From NCBI GenBank assembly GCA_023430885.1, contig JAEYYH010000013.1, forward strand, positions 1-44,701: a stretch of 44,701 bases of DNA, given 5' to 3'. Below the pieces are notes generated by a model. That model was not told where the DNA came from. It searched no databases and saw only the letters and a list, made by a program, of their open reading frames with translations. Positions 42,901 through 44,701 of this stretch are shown here, one piece after another. Each line of letters opens with the position of its first letter. Position 1 is the stretch's first letter. A program made the position numbers and the translations under genes. This DNA comes from Bacillota bacterium (GTDB taxonomy: Bacteria; Bacillota_I; Bacilli_A; RF39; UBA660).

Positions 42901-43446
42901 AATATTTTGATATTCTATTCTTGAATGGGCACCACCTACTAAAAGGTTTTCATCTATATCTCCTTCATCTTTTTTTAGTGTAATATTTTTCATTTTAACT
43001 TTCTTTTGGTCGTTTAAATACCAACTGATTTTATTACCATCTTTAGAAAGTGTGGCTAATTTTTTACTGTTTGTCTTTTTAGCAAATTTAATTGCATAAT
43101 CACTACTATCGTTTTTATATTCATCACTTTCTTCTGTTAGTGATGAATTAATTTCTTCATATGAACCATCTTCTAATTGATAATGAATATTTTCATTATA
43201 TAAAGCGACCATTGTGCTACCATCGCTCATCTCGAAATATTTTTTATTTGGTTCACGCATTTCTGTTATTTCTTTTTCAATCGTAGCTTCTTCTTGTACT
43301 GATTCTTCCTGCTCTACTTCTGTAGTTTCTTCTGTCTTTTGACTGTCGCTATCAGTATTAGTTTTAGCATATGCTATCAGTGGAAAACACTGCACTAACA
43401 TAGCAAATACTAATACTATACTGATAAATTTCCTAATTTTTCTCAC
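36994..43446 (-). CDS. Rhs/YD-repeat giant surface protein (WapA-like), probable polymorphic toxin
   Basis: About 2150 residues. Start is GTG 43446 (AAGGAG seven bases before), giving signal peptide VRKIRKFISIVLVFAMLVQCFPLIAYA. Using numbering from 43482: an acidic region to about 70; a DNRLRE-type domain at about 310-505 (TFVYSGDANNSASTRV...ALIKFNLPTL); YD repeats; two carbohydrate-binding-like modules at about 835-1150 (ISNSSFELDTLW; MLNNSSFDSGTSFW); a ricin-B-like lectin at about 1237-1367 (QKWYLEK); many more YD repeats; the Rhs core end (PFRYRSYYYDSEIGMYYLNSRYYN, RFINADG) at about 1890-1935. The last 210 residues are the variable tip: Gly-rich hydrophobic GVGFVAGVAGQLVADIV and SAIGGGVGAFGLI, then NWVDGLISPIKYSNGSS. 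No known nuclease motif is visible. Confidence 0.9.
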   Translation of the reverse strand: MRKIRKFISIVLVFAMLVQCFPLIAYAKTNTDSDSQKTEETTEVEQEESVQEEATIEKEITEMREPNKKYFEMSDGSTMVALYNENIHYQLEDGSYEEINSSLTEESDEYKNDSSDYAIKFAKKTNSKKLATLSKDGNKISWYLNDQKKVKMKNITLKKDEGDIDENLLVGGAHSRIEYQNILDGITLRYDNSGSSVKESIIAYYKEALEQELTFTYDVGDLEVVKNEDNSINIVNPKTGEVVYYIDSLFMYDDNGVYSSDIEVNITKEKNKYKITLIPNKEWINDKSRAYPIVIDPSITTSQDYTQIDDTFVYSGDANNSASTRVNADLLRIGNSSFASMNHASGRALIKFNLPTLTSGDQIVQARLYIASYPTHTLGYAYPTSEIEFDVHKMTTDWNGYNAYYSNTNSFDSKITDYAVYRYDTANPIKSYNFNITSIVRDWYVTGNNYGVMIKEKNEASWGSRPDAYFFSSDCAAGYASARPIITIVYRNQTGLEDYMTYQTSTIGNSTVNTNNYNGNLVLTHNDISTTGNLLPAAIYHTYNTNDKNINIGYGNGFRLNYNQTVQLVTIGSIPYAKYIDEDGTAHYFNKQSDTVYNDEDGLNLTLTLSGSIFTMTDKAGNKSEFTNNSGIYKLTKIIDTNSNQINITYTNGYITGITDGASKNLTLTYNNNLLTNITNNVSEQINYGYTGTNLTTISYLDSTTTTYSYINNLLSGITGTDNSKLAYEYYSGSASRVKSIKQYGTDNTLGNTLSINYLEYATKVTDNTGISTIYLFDTLGRTTSVTSSSPTSERYGNVYNYGTTGASTNKLTSESNYIKPVTNKISNSSFELDTLWTLQNWGYTNGTCGYNTSEKTLGNRSLKCSSASSLTAYPLFNQGMVLKRGKTYTLSFKVKTNIITKNSDYADAGAIAIIYYDDANGNLVTKRIDRMDTNNQWKSYSYTFTLESNAKSDAANLVLGMKMYTGDVYYDEVQLEEGEVANPYNMLNNSSFDSGTSFWTPSSINANTDKSIVVDNNNVLNINGEYNQRKTFYQEVKVNGNTGDTYLLNGYIKSRGVPNGNNNSSETKIPILINYTDGTSVWDGVYFTSLTTEWQYFSKEINITKPIKSLTIYLSFYYNSNYILFDDINMFKDISGNAYTYDANGNLISSSDLSKQNSTFKYDNKNQLMSSTTTNGSKYTYEYDSIYKNRIIKGTSYDLTYSLNYDTKGNNTKVTITPKNTIDEIVEGQYYIRRNTTNYYLGAPTRNVVQASNKDIWTIEKQSNGYYEIIHNNTGKALDIYGGSTDNYANVQIYTRNHTVAQQYAMIKQSDGSFSFKASYANKCVDVYDNSLANDANVNSYDCNNSVAQKWYLEKVDASTKYIETSATYDDTGDFLTSMTDQKENTTNYSYNDKGLVSSITNPNSISTNYLYDVNHNLTSVTSSNHTNNYTYSNNKLSTINYNNLAYTFNYDVFGNNTNIYVNDTLLVTNTYAANNGNYLSRTYGNGDVTSYTYDSFNRVTGVTNETGTINYLYDNMNNLAVSKDSYNNTNTYYKYDISKRLLEINQDNNFKINYSYDTKSNINKLEYILNNIKYSNNYVYDNDNKVTKVTNNLSSEVSYSYDNLSRVNNTTYKNTQDNSTYSTNYTYEDINSDKTTTSIKKIETGNNTYEYTYDTLGNITEVKTNDVLTNKYYYDDINQLIKEDDLVNNKTTEYTYDNGGNILSKKYYTYNTTTLIDEDNYTYSTTRTDQLTNYNSDAITYDSIGNPLTIGTKTLNWANGRQLQSITDGSNTYLYKYNEDGIRTSKTVNGVTTNYKLQGSNIIFQQTNDNMIYYIYDASDNVIGLKYNNDIYYYEKNIQNDITGIMDDSFNLLAKYEYDSWGNILRIKDTNGNIITDSTNIALVNPFRYRSYYYDSEIGMYYLNSRYYNQEWGRFINADGYLSTSVGILTHNAYSYANNNVINMTDSDGTIPIPLIIFGVGFVAGVAGQLVADIVTSVYSWDFKISSWQTYVGSAIGGGVGAFGLITGGPVIFGALSGFSSSVVTQGLNKITVDKDLTFSKFIRNVGIDTTLGGLAGYVDIKLPSITSGRNSASAIFNSGLKKLANSTAKNMSTRVITKGIISQITSNLFSSTTNGYRNYINNWVDGLISPIKYSNGSSLANACSYRR

Positions 43447-43463
43447 CCTTTTTCTCCTTCCAC

Positions 43464-43505
43464 AAAAAAAGATAAGAAGCATTAAAACAGGATTAATACT
43501 TCTTA
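43464..43505 (-). promoter_or_regulatory. Attenuator-like terminator in the Rhs 5' leader
   Basis: On the minus strand TAAGAAGTATTAA (493-505 side) pairs over 13 positions (one G-U) with TTAATGCTTCTTA, followed directly by TCTTTTTTT. It lies after the promoter at 43518-43546 and immediately before the GGAAGGAG ribosome binding site, so most transcripts should stop unless antitermination occurs. Confidence 0.8.
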
Positions 43506-43517
43506 CCCTATATCTAC

Positions 43518-43546
43518 AATATACACCTTTTTTCGACTCTCTTCAA
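43518..43546 (-). promoter_or_regulatory. Rhs gene promoter
   Basis: TTGAAG (43541-43546) and TATATT (43518-43523) on the minus strand, 17-base spacer, upstream of the attenuator-like hairpin. Confidence 0.55.
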
Positions 43547-43737
43547 TCAATTATGAACTTTTTGTGAACAAAAAAATTTAAAAACTGATATAAAGCTTTT
43601 TATACCTAATATATCTTTCTCTATATCCATTCATAATCACTATCAACTAAAATTTTTTAATATCTTTTTTTCTTCTCTACTAACGTTCTTTATTCTTGCC
43701 CTATTTTAAACATAAATAATCCTTCAATTATGTATCA

Positions 43738-43777
43738 AAAAATTCTACACCTTTTTGTTTAGTGTAGAATTTTTTTT
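43738..43777. terminator. Bidirectional terminator after the 243-residue gene
   Basis: AATTCTACAC (43741-43750) pairs with GTGTAGAATT (43762-43771), with A and T runs outside. Confidence 0.85.
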
Positions 43778-43789
43778 ATATCATTTTTG

Positions 43790-44512
43790 TTAAAATCTTT
43801 TTATTTTCTGCATTTCATAATCATCTTCTATATCATCATGGCAATAATATTCATCTGGCAAATTATCCATATATTCTTGAAATTTTCTTTTTTCTTCTTC
43901 TGAATATAAGTTTTCTTCATCAGGATCACGTTCATCTTCTTCATCATTAACGCTTGTTTCGATTGGTGCTGTTGGTTTTTGCTTTGACAATGTATATTCT
44001 TCCATTAAAAATAGTATATTTCTAAAACGAAGATATGTACTGCTATGAGATTTTAATTTTTCCTCAATAAAATTTCTATAATCGCCATAATATATACGCA
44101 ACTCAATATATTCTTTTTGTTTATCTGTTAATAAATCTGATCCCATTGCGTAAGAAAAGAAATTTTTTTCTTCTAACATTTCCAAAAATTTATACATATA
44201 GCGATTAAATACACTGTTGCTAGTGTCTATTGTAGAATCAGTAACCATACTTAATTTTGTTAAATCTTTTTTGTCCTTATATGCAATAGGAGTTGTTTTA
44301 ATAACTTTATTATATAAATATGTTATATTAATATTTTTAACATTAAATTTAGTCTCTAATCTTTCTAATAAATCTTTTTGATTAGCAACTTCCGTAGTGA
44401 ATTTATCAATTGTTTTTAAAGATACTTTAGAAGTCATTTTACTAGCTTCTTTAAAGCAAACATTTACAGTTTGATTATCATAGGTTTCCATAGTAAGTGT
44501 ATATCTACCCAT
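43790..44512 (-). CDS. Hypothetical protein, about 240 residues, acidic C-terminus
   Basis: No family recognised. Soluble; the N-terminal half is mixed (MGRYTLTMETYDNQTVNVCF), the middle helical (KQKEYIELRIYYGDYRNFIEEKL), and the last 60 residues very acidic (NDEEDERDPDEENLYSEEEKR), ending DIEDDYEMQKIKRF. ATG 44512 follows GAGGTGAT. A near copy of its 3' end survives as part of the remnant at 36279, showing the gene type has recombined with Rhs DNA. It is transcribed separately from Rhs by its own promoter and terminator. Confidence 0.75.
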   Translation of the reverse strand: MGRYTLTMETYDNQTVNVCFKEASKMTSKVSLKTIDKFTTEVANQKDLLERLETKFNVKNINITYLYNKVIKTTPIAYKDKKDLTKLSMVTDSTIDTSNSVFNRYMYKFLEMLEEKNFFSYAMGSDLLTDKQKEYIELRIYYGDYRNFIEEKLKSHSSTYLRFRNILFLMEEYTLSKQKPTAPIETSVNDEEDERDPDEENLYSEEEKRKFQEYMDNLPDEYYCHDDIEDDYEMQKIKRF

Positions 44513-44532
44513 AAGTATCACCTCGTAGAACT

Positions 44533-44560
44533 ATTATAACTTATTATAAACATTTGTCAA
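44533..44560 (-). promoter_or_regulatory. Promoter of the 243-residue gene
   Basis: TTGACA (44555-44560) and TATAAT (44533-44538) on the minus strand with a 16-base spacer. Confidence 0.75.
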
Positions 44561-44612
44561 ATCAAAAAAAGATAAGATTGTGTATAATGGTTTGGGGAAA
44601 TGTATACAAAAA

Positions 44613-44665
44613 GGAAGACCTTTGTTAAAATGTAGTTGTTGAAACAAACACTTAGGAGGTCTTCC
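44613..44665 (+). promoter_or_regulatory. Hairpin sequestering the ribosome binding site of the edge transposase
   Basis: GGAAGACCT (44613-44621) is perfectly complementary to AGGTCTTCC (44657-44665). The second arm overlaps the AGGAGG site (44654-44659) of the gene starting at 44668. An inner TTGTT/AACAA pairing may stabilise it. Several insertion sequences use such hairpins against read-through translation. Confidence 0.65.
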
Positions 44666-44667
44666 AT

Positions 44668-44701
44668 ATGAATATTATACTACAAAATTACAATGATTTA
44701 T
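44668..44701 (+). CDS. Partial CDS at the window edge, probably a transposase
   Basis: Only MNIILQNYNDL is visible before the window ends. AGGAGG lies eight bases upstream, inside a hairpin. The layout (short leader, RBS-blocking hairpin, start close behind an AT-rich junction) suggests the left end of an insertion sequence, but the family cannot be named from eleven residues. Confidence 0.5.
   Translation, partial: MNIILQNYNDL

Larger units (their letters stand above)
43483..43789. other. Intergenic region between Rhs and the 243-residue gene
   Basis: This 307-base region holds, in transcription order, the terminator of the upstream gene (43738-43777), about 190 AT-rich bases without a supported gene, the Rhs promoter and the leader hairpin. 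Confidence 0.7.

Noticed and set aside
43548..43566. TTCACA-N5-TTCATA direct repeat upstream of the Rhs promoter, resembling a PhoP or WalR box
   Set aside because: The match is loose and the region is AT-rich; wapA regulation in Bacillus makes it tempting but there is no independent support.

Overview
The window is a very AT-rich stretch of a low-GC, monoderm (Gram-positive type) bacterium using the standard genetic code: TGG encodes Trp and TGA is used as a stop. AGGTGAT-type ribosome binding sites, near-consensus TTGACA/TATAAT promoters, a Bacillus-like radC-mreC-mreD-spoIVFA/B-rplU-prp-rpmA-obgE gene order, an L27 with a cleavable N-terminal extension, and many short uncharacterised membrane or lipoproteins fit an uncultured Bacilli/Erysipelotrichia/RF39-like gut lineage. 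The lineage is an inference, since no rRNA is present. Nearly all genes lie on the minus strand; only a DUF192 gene, a small lipoprotein, a YigZ-family gene and an edge transposase start are on the plus strand.

Layout. 9-1232: a complete IS3-family insertion sequence with an A7 slippery site. 1291-3128: a YtrA-like GntR regulator with an ABC transporter. 3205-4862: a hypothetical gene, a lone Smr domain and a PfkB-type sugar kinase. 4972-7832: two type IV pseudopilin-like proteins downstream of murC. 7897-13378: a compact tad (Flp pilus) locus in the order flp, two TadE-like genes, tadZ-like, tadA, tadB-like (with an Ig-like domain fused in front), tadC-like. 13482-16558: DUF192, a hypothetical protein, obgE, UPF0316. 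17007-23221: an Hpt-receiver protein followed, reading back up the operon, by rpmA, prp, rplU with an L21 leader, SpoIVFB-like, SpoIVFA-like, a hypothetical membrane protein, mreD, mreC, radC and a SPOR-like protein. 23367-29044: lipoprotein, mutL, a hypothetical gene, uvrC and a YigZ-family gene. 29061-31921: a pilin-like N-terminus fused to BspA-type leucine-rich repeats, and a lipoprotein. 31992-36213: ppdK, tdk and a Xer-type recombinase. 36279-44512: an Rhs/WapA-like giant protein, a small membrane protein behind it, a decayed chimeric remnant, and a hypothetical gene in front. 44613-44701: the 5' end of what is probably another insertion sequence.

Functional themes. One is surface filaments: a Tad pilus locus plus three proteins with type IV pilin N-termini (GFTLxEL), two with large C-terminal modules. 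No prepilin peptidase or type IVa assembly ATPase is in the window, so these may depend on genes elsewhere. A second is cell-envelope growth (murC, mreC, mreD, obgE). A third is a fossil of the Bacillus sporulation neighbourhood: a SpoIVFA/SpoIVFB-like pair, a SPOR-like protein near where spoIIB sits in Bacillus, and an Hpt-receiver protein in the slot where Bacillus has spo0B. The fourth is a polymorphic-toxin-like Rhs locus with its own 5' attenuator-like hairpin and a remnant showing past recombination.

I did not find a clear-cut wholly new system such as a defence island or CRISPR. The best candidates for second looks are the Ig-TadB fusion, the pilin-LRR fusion, the Hpt-receiver in the spo0B slot, and the Rhs locus with its chimeric remnant and attenuator.
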